DNA of 64,000 nt from Roseateles_B flavus (GTDB lineage: Bacteria > Pseudomonadota > Gammaproteobacteria > Burkholderiales > Burkholderiaceae_C). Both the position numbers and the translations under genes were made by a program. Below the pieces are notes generated by a model that was given only the letters and a program-made list of their open reading frames with translations, searched no databases and was not told where the DNA came from. The DNA is taken from contig NZ_JBDPZC010000006.1 in NCBI RefSeq assembly GCF_039872765.1, positions 62,001 through 126,000 on the forward strand. The letters run 5' to 3'. Shown piece by piece: positions 50,254 to 58,725 of the stretch. How positions within the stretch are numbered: the stretch's first letter is position 1; the number at the start of each line of letters is the position of its first letter.

Positions 50254-51533
50254 AGCCTCCTACTGCAAGGTGGATCGCGGCGCTGCTGGGCCTGCTGCTC
50301 AGTGGCGCGACGTGGGCGGCCACCTGGCGCGTCAAGCCCGGCGAGGCCATCCAGCCGGTGCTGGACCGCGCCGCGGCGGGCGACGTGGTGGAGATCGAGC
50401 GGGCCTTTCACGACGAGTCCCTTCGCGTCACCAAGCCCCTGACCCTGCGTGGCCTCGACCGCCCCACCCTCAGCGGCGGTCGGCGCGGCGACACCATCCG
50501 CGTGACGGCGCCCGATGTGCGCATCGAAGGGCTGATCGTGCGCGACAGCGGCCACAGCCTCAAGGACCAGCACGCCGGCATCTACCTGCAGCCGGGCTCG
50601 CACCGCGCCGTGGTGAAGGACTGCGAGCTCGTCTACAACCTCTTTGGCCTGTGGATCGAGAAGGCCGACGATGTCCGCGTCGAGCGCAACAACATCACCG
50701 GCCTGCGCGACCTCAACACCTCGCAGCGCGGCAACGGCGTGCAGCTCTACAACACGCAGGGCGCACGCATCCTGGGCAACCGCATCAGCTTCGTGCGGGA
50801 CGCACTCTATGTGGACGTCTCCCACCATGCCGAGTTCAAGGACAACGAGCTGCACCACAGCCGCTATGGCACCCACTACATGAACTCCTACTACAACCTG
50901 TGGGAGGGCAATGACAGCCATCACAACCGCGGCGGCCTGGCCCTGATGGAAGTGCGGGACCAGACCGTGCGCAACAACCGCACCTGGGCCAACACCGACC
51001 ACGGCATCATGCTGCGCACCCTGCAGGACTCGGTGATCGAGGGCAATGTGGTCGTGGGCAATGGCCGCGGCTTCTTCATCTACGACGTCGAGTACGCGAC
51101 CCTGCGCAACAACCTGGTGCTGGACAACGCCGTGGGCGTGCACCTCAGCGCCGGCTCGACCCGCAACACCGTGCAGGGCAACGACTTCATCGGCAACCGC
51201 GAGCAGGTGCGCTACGTGGGCAGCCGTGACGAGGCCTGGGGTGACGGCAAGGGCAGCCGGGGCCAGGGCAATCACTGGAGCAACTACCAGGGCTGGGATC
51301 GCGACGGCGACGGCCTGGGCGACCTGCCCTACGAGGCCAACGACGTGGTCGACCGTCTGCAATACCAGCACCCGGCCATGGCCCTGCTCAGCGGCAGCCC
51401 CGCCGTGCAGGCCCTGCGCGTGCTGGGCCAGCAGTTTCCCGTGCTGCGGGTGCCCAGCGTCGTCGACGCCGCCCCGCGCATGACCCCTCAACACCGCGAC
51501 TGGAGTACCTGGCGTGACAAGCTCGCACAATGA
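50250..51533 (+). CDS. nosD: NosD, periplasmic copper-cluster maturation protein
   Basis: Start at 50250 (ATGA junction with nosR). 427 residues with a signal peptide ending in ATWAATW. It is a right-handed beta-helix of the carbohydrate-binding/CASH type, with repeated hydrophobic/Asn coils such as GIYLQPGSHRAVVKDCELVY, NTQGARILGNRISFVRDALY and RTLQDSVIEGNVVVGNGRGF. NosD works with NosF and NosY to build the CuZ sulfide-copper cluster of NosZ. Overlaps nosF by 20 bp. Confidence 0.95.
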   Translation: MKPPTARWIAALLGLLLSGATWAATWRVKPGEAIQPVLDRAAAGDVVEIERAFHDESLRVTKPLTLRGLDRPTLSGGRRGDTIRVTAPDVRIEGLIVRDSGHSLKDQHAGIYLQPGSHRAVVKDCELVYNLFGLWIEKADDVRVERNNITGLRDLNTSQRGNGVQLYNTQGARILGNRISFVRDALYVDVSHHAEFKDNELHHSRYGTHYMNSYYNLWEGNDSHHNRGGLALMEVRDQTVRNNRTWANTDHGIMLRTLQDSVIEGNVVVGNGRGFFIYDVEYATLRNNLVLDNAVGVHLSAGSTRNTVQGNDFIGNREQVRYVGSRDEAWGDGKGSRGQGNHWSNYQGWDRDGDGLGDLPYEANDVVDRLQYQHPAMALLSGSPAVQALRVLGQQFPVLRVPSVVDAAPRMTPQHRDWSTWRDKLAQ

Positions 51534-52461
51534 CAGCGGGGCCGTGCTGCAGCTGCGCGGCCTCTGCAAGCACTACGGTGCCGGCCCCACTCTGCTGAAG
51601 GCCCTGGACGGCGTGGACCTCGACGTGACGCCGGGCCAGCTCTTCGGCCTGATCGGCCACAACGGCGCCGGCAAGAGCACGCTGTTCAAGCTGCTGCTCG
51701 GCCTGATCCGCCCCACCGCAGGCAGCCTGCGCGTGCTGGGCGAGCCGGTGGACGGCCCGCGCTTTCGCGAGCTGCGCCGCCTGCTGGGCTATCTGCCCGA
51801 GAACCTGGTGCTCTATGACAACCTCAGTGGCCTGGAAACCCTGCAGTTCTTCGCACGGCTCAAGGGCGCGCCGCTGGCCCAGTGCGAACCTCTGCTTGAT
51901 CAGGTCGGCCTGGCCACGGCCGGCCGCCGTGCCGTGCGCGAGTACTCCAAGGGCATGCGCCAGCGCCTGGGCTTTGCGCAGGCCCTGCTGGGAGAGCCGC
52001 GCCTGCTGCTGCTGGACGAGCCCACCACCGGCCTGGACCCCGCCGCCATCCGCGACTTCTACCAGCAGCTGGACGCCCTGCGCGCGCGCGGCGTGACGCT
52101 GGTGATCAGCTCCCACATCCTGGCCGAGCTGCAGGGCCGCGTGGACGCGCTGGCCATGCTCAGCGCCGGCCGGCTCAAGGCCCAAGGCACGGTGCAGGCC
52201 CTGCGCGAGCGTTCAGCCATGCCGCTTCGATTCCTGCTCAGCGGGACGCCGGCCCAGCTGGACGCACTGCCCCAGCAGCTGTCGGGCCTCATGGAGCGCC
52301 TGCAGCTGCAGTGCGTGGGCACCGGGCAGGCCTGCCTGCGCTGCCCGCGCGAGCTGAAGATGCCCGTGCTGCAGCGCCTGTCCGCGCTGGCGCTGGCGGA
52401 CCTGAGCATCCAGGAGCCCAGCCTGGAAGACGTGTACTTCGAGCTCCGGGAGGCCGCATGA
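51514..52461 (+). CDS. nosF: NosF, ABC transporter ATP-binding subunit
   Basis: GTG start at 51514 inside the end of nosD. 315 residues. Walker A GHNGAGKST, Q-loop YLPEN, ABC signature YSKGMRQRLGFA, Walker B LLLLDEPTTGLDP, and the H-loop ISSHILAELQ. After residue 235 a DrrA-type C-terminal extension follows. It powers NosY, probably to move a sulfur species to NosD. Overlaps nosY by 4 bp. Confidence 0.96.
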   Translation: MTSSHNDSGAVLQLRGLCKHYGAGPTLLKALDGVDLDVTPGQLFGLIGHNGAGKSTLFKLLLGLIRPTAGSLRVLGEPVDGPRFRELRRLLGYLPENLVLYDNLSGLETLQFFARLKGAPLAQCEPLLDQVGLATAGRRAVREYSKGMRQRLGFAQALLGEPRLLLLDEPTTGLDPAAIRDFYQQLDALRARGVTLVISSHILAELQGRVDALAMLSAGRLKAQGTVQALRERSAMPLRFLLSGTPAQLDALPQQLSGLMERLQLQCVGTGQACLRCPRELKMPVLQRLSALALADLSIQEPSLEDVYFELREAA

Positions 52462-53285
52462 GCGCCGCACTGCAATGGCATGCCCTGGCCACCCTGGCGG
52501 GCAAGGAATTCCGCGACCGTCTGCGCAACCGCTGGGTGCTGGCGGTGGCCCTGGTCTTCACCGCCTTTTCTCTGGCCATCACCTATTTCGGCAGCGCCGC
52601 GCAGGGCGTGGTGGGGCCGCGCTCCATCGAGCTGACCATCGCCAGCCTGGTGAGCCTGGTGATCTACCTGATCCCGCTGATCGCCTTGCTGCTGGGCTTC
52701 GATGCCGTCGTGGGCGAGCGTGAACGCGGCTCCCTGGACCTGCTGCTGGCCCATCCGCTGACGCGGCTGGAGCTGCTGCTGGGCAAGTACCTGGGCCTGG
52801 CCGCGGCGCTGAGCCTGTCAACGCTGATCGGCTTCGCGCTGGTGGGCGTGCTGCTGTGGCAGCGCTTCGGGCAGTCCGCGCTCTACCACTACAGCGGCTT
52901 CGTGCTGAGTTCCGTGCTGCTGGGCCTGGCCTTCCTGAGCCTGGCGATGCTGATCTCGGTGCTGGCGCGGGACCGCACCCGGGCCTCGGGCCTGGCCATC
53001 AGCCTGTGGTTCGTGCTGGTGCTGGTCTTCGACCTGGCGCTGATGGGCCTGCTGGTGGCCAGCCAGGGTCAGGTGGGCGGCGAGGCCCTGGCCTACGTGC
53101 TGCTGCTGAACCCGGCAGACCTGTTCCGCATCCTCAACGTCTTTGCGCTGGACGATGTCCGGCGCCTCTACGGCCTGGCGGCGGTGGTGCCGCCCAGCCT
53201 GGGCCAGCCCTGGCTGCTGGCCACCGCCATGCTGGGCTGGATTTTCGCCCCGCTGGCCCTTGCCTCCTGGAGATTCAAGCCATGA
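52458..53285 (+). CDS. nosY: NosY, ABC transporter permease
   Basis: Start at 52458. 275 residues with about six membrane segments (for example IYLIPLIALLLGFDAVVGER and ALSLSTLIGFALVGVLLW). The conserved ABC-2 permease motif GERERGSLDLLLAHPLTR couples to NosF. Together with NosF and NosD it supports CuZ assembly. Overlaps nosL by 4 bp. Confidence 0.95.
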   Translation: MSAALQWHALATLAGKEFRDRLRNRWVLAVALVFTAFSLAITYFGSAAQGVVGPRSIELTIASLVSLVIYLIPLIALLLGFDAVVGERERGSLDLLLAHPLTRLELLLGKYLGLAAALSLSTLIGFALVGVLLWQRFGQSALYHYSGFVLSSVLLGLAFLSLAMLISVLARDRTRASGLAISLWFVLVLVFDLALMGLLVASQGQVGGEALAYVLLLNPADLFRILNVFALDDVRRLYGLAAVVPPSLGQPWLLATAMLGWIFAPLALASWRFKP

Positions 53286-53830
53286 ACACCCGGCCCACCC
53301 GCCTGCCTGCGCTGACCCGTCGCCAGGGTCTTGCCCTGGGACTTCTCGGCCTGGTCGGCACCCTCAGTGCCTGCGGCAAGCAGGACGAGGCGCCGCCCGC
53401 GCCCAGCGACATCATCGCCGGCCTCAGCTGTGACCTCGACGGCATGCTGCTCGCCGACTACCCGGGCCCCAAGGGCCAGATCCTCTACGTGGGCGAGAGC
53501 AAGCCGCACTGGTTCTGCGACACCGTCGAGCTCTTCAACGTGCTGCTCAAGCCCGAGCAGCAGCGCGCCGTGCGCGTCGCCTACACCCAGGACATGGCAC
53601 AAGCCGACTGGGAGATCCCGCGGGGCCACTGGTTTGACGTCCGCCAGGGCTTCTACGTGCTGGGCAGCAAGCGCCAGGGGTCCATGGGCCCGACCATCGC
53701 CAGCTTCAAGGAGCAGGCCGCGGCCCAGGCTTTCGCCCAGGCCTTCGGGGGCAAGGTGCTCGCCTTTGCCGCGCTGAAGCCCGACATGGTGGATCTCAGC
53801 GGCGGCGCCCAGCAGGACAGCCGGATGTGA
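53282..53830 (+). CDS. nosL: NosL, lipoprotein copper chaperone
   Basis: 182 residues, lipobox LSACGKQ (Cys about 31). Core: LSCDLDGMLLADYPGPKGQI, the NosL metal-binding segment with one Cys and Met, then HWFCDTVELFNVLL, GHWFDVRQGFYVLGS and a C-terminal FGGKVLAF. NosL binds Cu(I) and delivers it for NosZ assembly. A second NosL-type gene overlaps its end. Confidence 0.93.
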   Translation: MNTRPTRLPALTRRQGLALGLLGLVGTLSACGKQDEAPPAPSDIIAGLSCDLDGMLLADYPGPKGQILYVGESKPHWFCDTVELFNVLLKPEQQRAVRVAYTQDMAQADWEIPRGHWFDVRQGFYVLGSKRQGSMGPTIASFKEQAAAQAFAQAFGGKVLAFAALKPDMVDLSGGAQQDSRM

Positions 53831-54501
53831 GTCCCGCCATGGCTACGCAGCGCCCCCTGCCCCTCAGCCGCCGCTGGCTGCTGCTGGGCCTGGGCCTGCC
53901 TGCCCTGGCCGGCAGCTACGGCGCCTTCGCGGCCTGGCGACAGGACCGGGCCGAGGCGCCCGCCGATGCGCAGGACATCTGCCGCGTCGCCCCTCTGCAG
54001 GCCTGGACGCCGGCCCTGGGCAGCGACCCACTGGCCGCCCGCCTGCCGCCGCCCGAGGCTCGCTGCCCGGTCTGCGGCATGTACCCCGCCCGCCAGCCCC
54101 GCTGGGCCTGCCAGCTGATCTACCGGGACGGCGCCGCGCACTTCTTCGACGCCGCCCTGGACCTGCTGCTCTATCTGCAGGACCCCGGCCGCCATGCGCC
54201 GGGCTACGGCCGGCCGGACATCGCCCGCATCTATCTGGCCGACGCTTCGGCCCCCGGTGTCGCCTGGCTCCCTGCGGACAGCAGCACGCTGATCCTGGAC
54301 AGCGCCTGGCCCCCCGCTGCCAGCACGCCCATGCGGCGGGGCGCCCTGCCCGCCTTCCCGGATGCGACCCAGGCCCGCCGCGTGCAGGTCGCCCATGGCG
54401 GCGAGCTGTGGCCCTGGCAGCACCTGCAGGCCCTGCCCCCCGCGCAATGGCCGCCTGCGCTGCGCGAATTGGGCCCGCGGCACGCGCATACGGTGCGCTG
54501 A
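53827..54501 (+). CDS. Second NosL-type protein
   Basis: 224 residues from the GTG at 53827 (overlapping the nosL stop) or 220 from the ATG at 53839; the hydrophobic segment begins 15-20 residues later either way. Unlike nosL it has no lipobox, so it is probably a Sec signal or membrane anchor. The core is CPVCGMYPARQPRWACQLIY followed by AAHFFDAALDLLLYLQDP, the NosL family CxxCGM motif that the upstream paralogue has lost. It likely binds Cu(I) in the periplasm. Last gene of the nos operon. Confidence 0.8.
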   Translation: MSPAMATQRPLPLSRRWLLLGLGLPALAGSYGAFAAWRQDRAEAPADAQDICRVAPLQAWTPALGSDPLAARLPPPEARCPVCGMYPARQPRWACQLIYRDGAAHFFDAALDLLLYLQDPGRHAPGYGRPDIARIYLADASAPGVAWLPADSSTLILDSAWPPAASTPMRRGALPAFPDATQARRVQVAHGGELWPWQHLQALPPAQWPPALRELGPRHAHTVR

Positions 54502-54583
54502 TCGCCCGCGCGCATAACCCCACTGCTGCCGACGAATTCCCGGATCGGTGCGCGTGACAGCGCATACTCGCGTGCTTGTTTCC

Positions 54584-57500
54584 ATGGAGCGGCCGATATT
54601 GCCAACCAGATTCGATCGGACGGTGCGCCGGGTGTTCGCAGCCGCGCTGGCAACGACCCTGATCCTGTGCGCCGCCCTCTACAAGCTCAACCTCGACGCC
54701 GATGAAGCCGTGGGCCTGGTGACGCAGACCCATCAGCTGCTCGCCAAGGTCTCGCTGGTGCGCAACAGCACGCTGCAGTCCGAGCTGGACACCCAGAACT
54801 TTCGCCTCACCGGCCAGCCGGCCTACCGCCGTTCCCGGGACCTCCAGATGGTGCGCCGCGAGGCCGCCCTGGCCGGCATCCAGCGCCTGCTCCAGGACGA
54901 TGCCGCGCAGCTGGGCCGTTGGCAGCAGCTGCGCCAGGTCGTCGACGAGCGCATGGCCATCGCCAACGAAATCGTCAGGCTCCGTGAGGAACAAGGGCAG
55001 TCCGCGGCATCGGCCTTTGCCGCGTCGGCTCCGCTGCAGGCCACCCGGGCGCGCATGCACGCGCTGCTGGACGCCATGGAGGGCGAGGCCGTGCGCCAGC
55101 AGCAGTTGTACAGCCAGCGCCAGACCCGCACCCGCGAGCAGCTGAGCTGGGCGGGTGCGGTGGTCTCCGCCGCGATGCTGGCCCTGCTGGCCGCGAGCCA
55201 CGGGCTGATCCGCCGGCAGCTGGCAGCGGCCAACGAGCACCAGCAGGACCTTGCGGAACGCGAGGAGCACCTGGACGTCACCCTGCGCTCCATCGGCGAC
55301 GCCGTGCTGGTCACCGACACCGAAGGCCGCGTCCGGCGCATGAACCCCGCGGCCGAGCACCTGCTGGACAGCCCGCTGGACCAGTCGCAGGGCCGCGACG
55401 TCGGCGAGCTGCTGAGCCTCGTGGATGCCGACTCCGAGCCCCCTTCGCCCATGCCACTGACGCGCCTGGCGGAGGCCGTCCGTGCCAGCGGCCTGCAGGC
55501 CCGGCTGCAGCGTCCCGACGCCAGCCTGTGCGCGGTCAATGTGATGGCGGCGCCGCTATGGAGCCGCAAGAGGCAGTTCCTGGGCCTGGTGTACGTGGTC
55601 CGTGACACCACCGACGAACTGGCCCTGCAGGCCCTGCTGCGCGAGCAGAAGGCGCAGTCCGACCGCGCGGCCCAGGAGCGCAACGACCAGCTCCTGGAGA
55701 GCAAGGACCATCTGCGCAACGTCCTCAGCAGTGTGCCGGCCATGATTGCCTACGTGGACAAGACCCTGCGCTATGTCTACGTCAACCGCCAGTACCTGGA
55801 CTGCTTTGCGCCGGCCCTGGCCGACCTCACCGGCCTGACCGTGCAGGAGGTGCTGGGCGAGGACCGCTACCAGCTGGCCGCCCCCATGATTGCCAAGGTG
55901 CTGGCCGGCGAGCCGCAGGACTACGACTGGGAGCCCTTCCCCGGCGTCTGGCAGGCCATCAGCCATGCGCCGCGCCGACTGGCCGACGGGACGGTGGAAG
56001 GCTACTACGTGCTGGGCACCGACATCACCCCGCGCAAGGAGGCCGAGCATCGCATCCAGGTCCTGAATCAGCACCTGGCGGACCATGTCGACGAGCTGCA
56101 GCGCGTCAGCCGGGCCCTGCGCACCCTCAGCGCGGGCAACAAGATCCTGCTGCGCGCTCAGGACGAGCAGACCCTGCTGGACGGCATGTGCGACGCCGTG
56201 GTCAGTGCCGGTGGCTACCAGCTCGCCATCGTGTGGCAGCCGCATCCCGACAACCCGGCACGGCTGCAGGCCGTGGCGCAGAGCGGCCTGGCTGCCGGCC
56301 TCGACTTCCTGCGCCACCAGGACTGGATCCTGGCCGACACGCCCGAGGGCCAGGGCGCCCCGGCACGCGCCATGCGCCTAGGCCTGGCCACCTTCGTGGG
56401 CAATGTCGCCGAGGACCCGGCCGAGGCGTTGTGGCACCGCAGCCTGGGCGGCGTGGCCTGTGCGATGGCCTGCCCGCTGATCACCGCCGGGCGCTGCGTT
56501 GGCGTGCTGGCCATCTACGACCGCCGGCCCTCGACCTTTGACCAGGAAGAGGGCCGCCTGCTGGCCGAGGCTGCCGAGGATCTGGCCTTCGGCCTGGACA
56601 CCCTTCGCGCCCGCGCCGAACGTCAGCAGGCGCTCGCGGCCATGCACCGGCTGGAGCGTACCGACGCACTGACCGGCCTGCCCAATGGCACCTCGCTCGA
56701 CGAAGCGCTGGCCGCGGCGCTGGAACGGCGGCATGCGGATGCCGCACAGCCGGGCTTCGCCCTGCTGCAATGCAATGTCGAGCGGCTCAAGGACATCAAC
56801 GACACCCTGGGTTTCAAGCAGGGTGACGCGCTGCTGCGCGAGATCGGCGCCCGCCTGCGCGCCGTGGCGCCCGGCTCGGCCCTGGTGGCGCGACTGCGCG
56901 GCGACGAGTTCGCACTGCTGCTGGATGACTGTGACCGGGCCCAGGCCCAAGGGGTGATCGACGCCCTGCAGCCGGCCTTGGCCCGGCCCGTGGTGGTGGC
57001 GGACATCCCTTTGCACATCAACGTCACCATGGGCCTCGTGCTGTGCCCGCAGGACGGCACGAACCTGCATGACCTCTTCCGCCGCGTCGACATCGCCATG
57101 CAGCATGCGCGTCGCAAAGGCCTGCCCTGCGCGCCCTTCGAGCTGAGCATGGATCGCATCGACCCCGGCAAGCTCAAGCGGGCCGGCGAGCTGAAGTGGG
57201 CGATCGAGCGCGACGAGCTGCGGCTCTTCGTGCAGCCCAAGGTGGACATGCGTGAAGGGCGGGTGTCCGGCGCCGAGGTGCTGGTGCGCTGGCAGCACCC
57301 GGAGCATGGCCTGCTGGGGCCCGGCGAGTTCATCGACCTGGCCGAGCAGACGGGCCTCATCAAGCCGCTCACAGAATGGGTGCTGGGCCGCACGCTGGCG
57401 CAGCTCAAGGCCTGGCAGCCCGAGGGGCCCCGGCTGCCGCTGGCCGTCAACCTCTCGGCTCGCAATCTGCGGGACGAGGACCTGCTGCCCACCGTGCTGC

Positions 57501-57946
57501 GCCTGCACCAGCAGTGGGGCATCGCACCGGGTGCGCTGGAGCTGGAGATCACCGAGAGTACCGTCATGGACGACGCCAGCTTCGCGCTGGGCATCCTGCA
57601 CGGCCTGCGCGAAGCGGGCATTCCGCTGTACGTGGACGACTTCGGCACCGGCTATTCGTCGCTGGCCTATCTGCAGCGCCTGCCGGTGGACTACATCAAG
57701 ATCGACCAGTCCTTCGTCTTCGACATGACCGTGAGCCAGCACTCGGCCACCATCGTTCGCTCCACCATCGACCTGGTGCATGACCTCGGGCGCCGGGCCG
57801 TGGCCGAGGGCATCGAGTCCCACGAGCACTGGCGGCGCCTGCTGGGCATGGGCTGCGACGTCGGCCAGGGCTACTTCATCGCACGGCCGATGCCAGCGGA
57901 GCAGTTCCCGGCCTGGCTGAAGGACTACCGGGCGCCGGAGGCCTGA
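54584..57946 (+). CDS. CHASE3-like/PAS/GAF/GGDEF/EAL c-di-GMP signalling protein
   Basis: Start at 54584 (MERPILPTRF); a GTG 36 bp upstream is less likely. 1120 residues. Two membrane segments at about 20-38 and 190-208 enclose a periplasmic CHASE3-like helical domain. A PAS domain follows at 235-350, a second at 375-490, and a GAF domain at 520-690. The GGDEF domain has RGDEF near residue 771. The EAL domain starts EVLVRWQHP near 898, then TESTVMDD and VDDFGTGYSS. Both the cyclase motif and the EAL metal residues look intact, so it could make or degrade c-di-GMP. Its last 22 bases overlap the convergent SUMT gene. Confidence 0.93.
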   Translation: MERPILPTRFDRTVRRVFAAALATTLILCAALYKLNLDADEAVGLVTQTHQLLAKVSLVRNSTLQSELDTQNFRLTGQPAYRRSRDLQMVRREAALAGIQRLLQDDAAQLGRWQQLRQVVDERMAIANEIVRLREEQGQSAASAFAASAPLQATRARMHALLDAMEGEAVRQQQLYSQRQTRTREQLSWAGAVVSAAMLALLAASHGLIRRQLAAANEHQQDLAEREEHLDVTLRSIGDAVLVTDTEGRVRRMNPAAEHLLDSPLDQSQGRDVGELLSLVDADSEPPSPMPLTRLAEAVRASGLQARLQRPDASLCAVNVMAAPLWSRKRQFLGLVYVVRDTTDELALQALLREQKAQSDRAAQERNDQLLESKDHLRNVLSSVPAMIAYVDKTLRYVYVNRQYLDCFAPALADLTGLTVQEVLGEDRYQLAAPMIAKVLAGEPQDYDWEPFPGVWQAISHAPRRLADGTVEGYYVLGTDITPRKEAEHRIQVLNQHLADHVDELQRVSRALRTLSAGNKILLRAQDEQTLLDGMCDAVVSAGGYQLAIVWQPHPDNPARLQAVAQSGLAAGLDFLRHQDWILADTPEGQGAPARAMRLGLATFVGNVAEDPAEALWHRSLGGVACAMACPLITAGRCVGVLAIYDRRPSTFDQEEGRLLAEAAEDLAFGLDTLRARAERQQALAAMHRLERTDALTGLPNGTSLDEALAAALERRHADAAQPGFALLQCNVERLKDINDTLGFKQGDALLREIGARLRAVAPGSALVARLRGDEFALLLDDCDRAQAQGVIDALQPALARPVVVADIPLHINVTMGLVLCPQDGTNLHDLFRRVDIAMQHARRKGLPCAPFELSMDRIDPGKLKRAGELKWAIERDELRLFVQPKVDMREGRVSGAEVLVRWQHPEHGLLGPGEFIDLAEQTGLIKPLTEWVLGRTLAQLKAWQPEGPRLPLAVNLSARNLRDEDLLPTVLRLHQQWGIAPGALELEITESTVMDDASFALGILHGLREAGIPLYVDDFGTGYSSLAYLQRLPVDYIKIDQSFVFDMTVSQHSATIVRSTIDLVHDLGRRAVAEGIESHEHWRRLLGMGCDVGQGYFIARPMPAEQFPAWLKDYRAPEA

Positions 57947-58725
57947 GCGCGGCTGTCCGCTTGTGCATGGGCGTTCAGGAACTGGCGGGCCTGCGCCATC
58001 GCGGTGACCTCGCCGATGACCAGCACCGCTGGCGAGCCCAGGCCTTCGCGGGCGACCAGGGCCGGCAGCAGGGCCAGCACACCGAAGGCCTCGCGCTGCT
58101 GCTCGGTGTGGGCGGCGCTGATCACCGCCACCGGCGTGCTGGCGGCCAGCCCGCCTTCCATCAGCGCTGCCACGATCCCGGCGCAACGGCTCACGCCCAT
58201 GTAGACGACCAGCGTCAGGCCCGAGCGCGCCAGGGCCGCCCAGTCCGGCGCGCGGCCGCCGTCGCCGTTGTGGCCGGTCACCAGGGCCACGCCGGGCGCA
58301 CAGCGGCGGTCCGTCACCGAGATGCCCACGCTGCTGGGCCCGGCCAGGCCCGCGCTGAGGCCGTTGACCACCTCGACCTCGATGCCCGCAGCCTGCAGCG
58401 CGTCCATCTCCTCGCCGCCGCGCCCGAAGATGAAGGGATCGCCCCCCTTGAGCCGCACCACGTGCAGGCCCTGGCGTGCCGAGCGGATCATCAGCCCGTG
58501 GATGAAGCCCTGCTCGGTGGACGCGCAGCCACCACGCTTGCCCACCTGCAACACCCGCGTGTGGGTCGGCAGCTCGGCCAGGATGCGGCGGTCCACCAGC
58601 TCGTCCACCAGGACCAGATCGGCCTGCATCAGGCGGGTCCAGGCCTTGCGAGTCATCAGCTCGGGATCGCCCGGGCCGGCGCCGACGAGGCTGACGCGGC
58701 CGCGCGGGGAAGCGGGTGCATTCAT
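57925..58725 (-). CDS. cobA: Uroporphyrinogen-III C-methyltransferase, nitrate-linked copy
   Basis: Start at 58725, coupled by ATGA to the nasA stop. 266 residues: VSLVGAGPGDPELMTRKA, VDELVDRRILAEL, VGKRGGCASTEQGFIHGLMI, RLKGGDPFIFGRGGEEM, and VVNGLSAGLAGPSSVGISVT. It makes precorrin-2 for siroheme, the nitrite reductase cofactor. No NAD-binding CysG domain. The window also has the B12-operon cobA; the two differ in sequence and context. Confidence 0.94.
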   Translation of the reverse strand: MNAPASPRGRVSLVGAGPGDPELMTRKAWTRLMQADLVLVDELVDRRILAELPTHTRVLQVGKRGGCASTEQGFIHGLMIRSARQGLHVVRLKGGDPFIFGRGGEEMDALQAAGIEVEVVNGLSAGLAGPSSVGISVTDRRCAPGVALVTGHNGDGGRAPDWAALARSGLTLVVYMGVSRCAGIVAALMEGGLAASTPVAVISAAHTEQQREAFGVLALLPALVAREGLGSPAVLVIGEVTAMAQARQFLNAHAQADSRAQASGAR

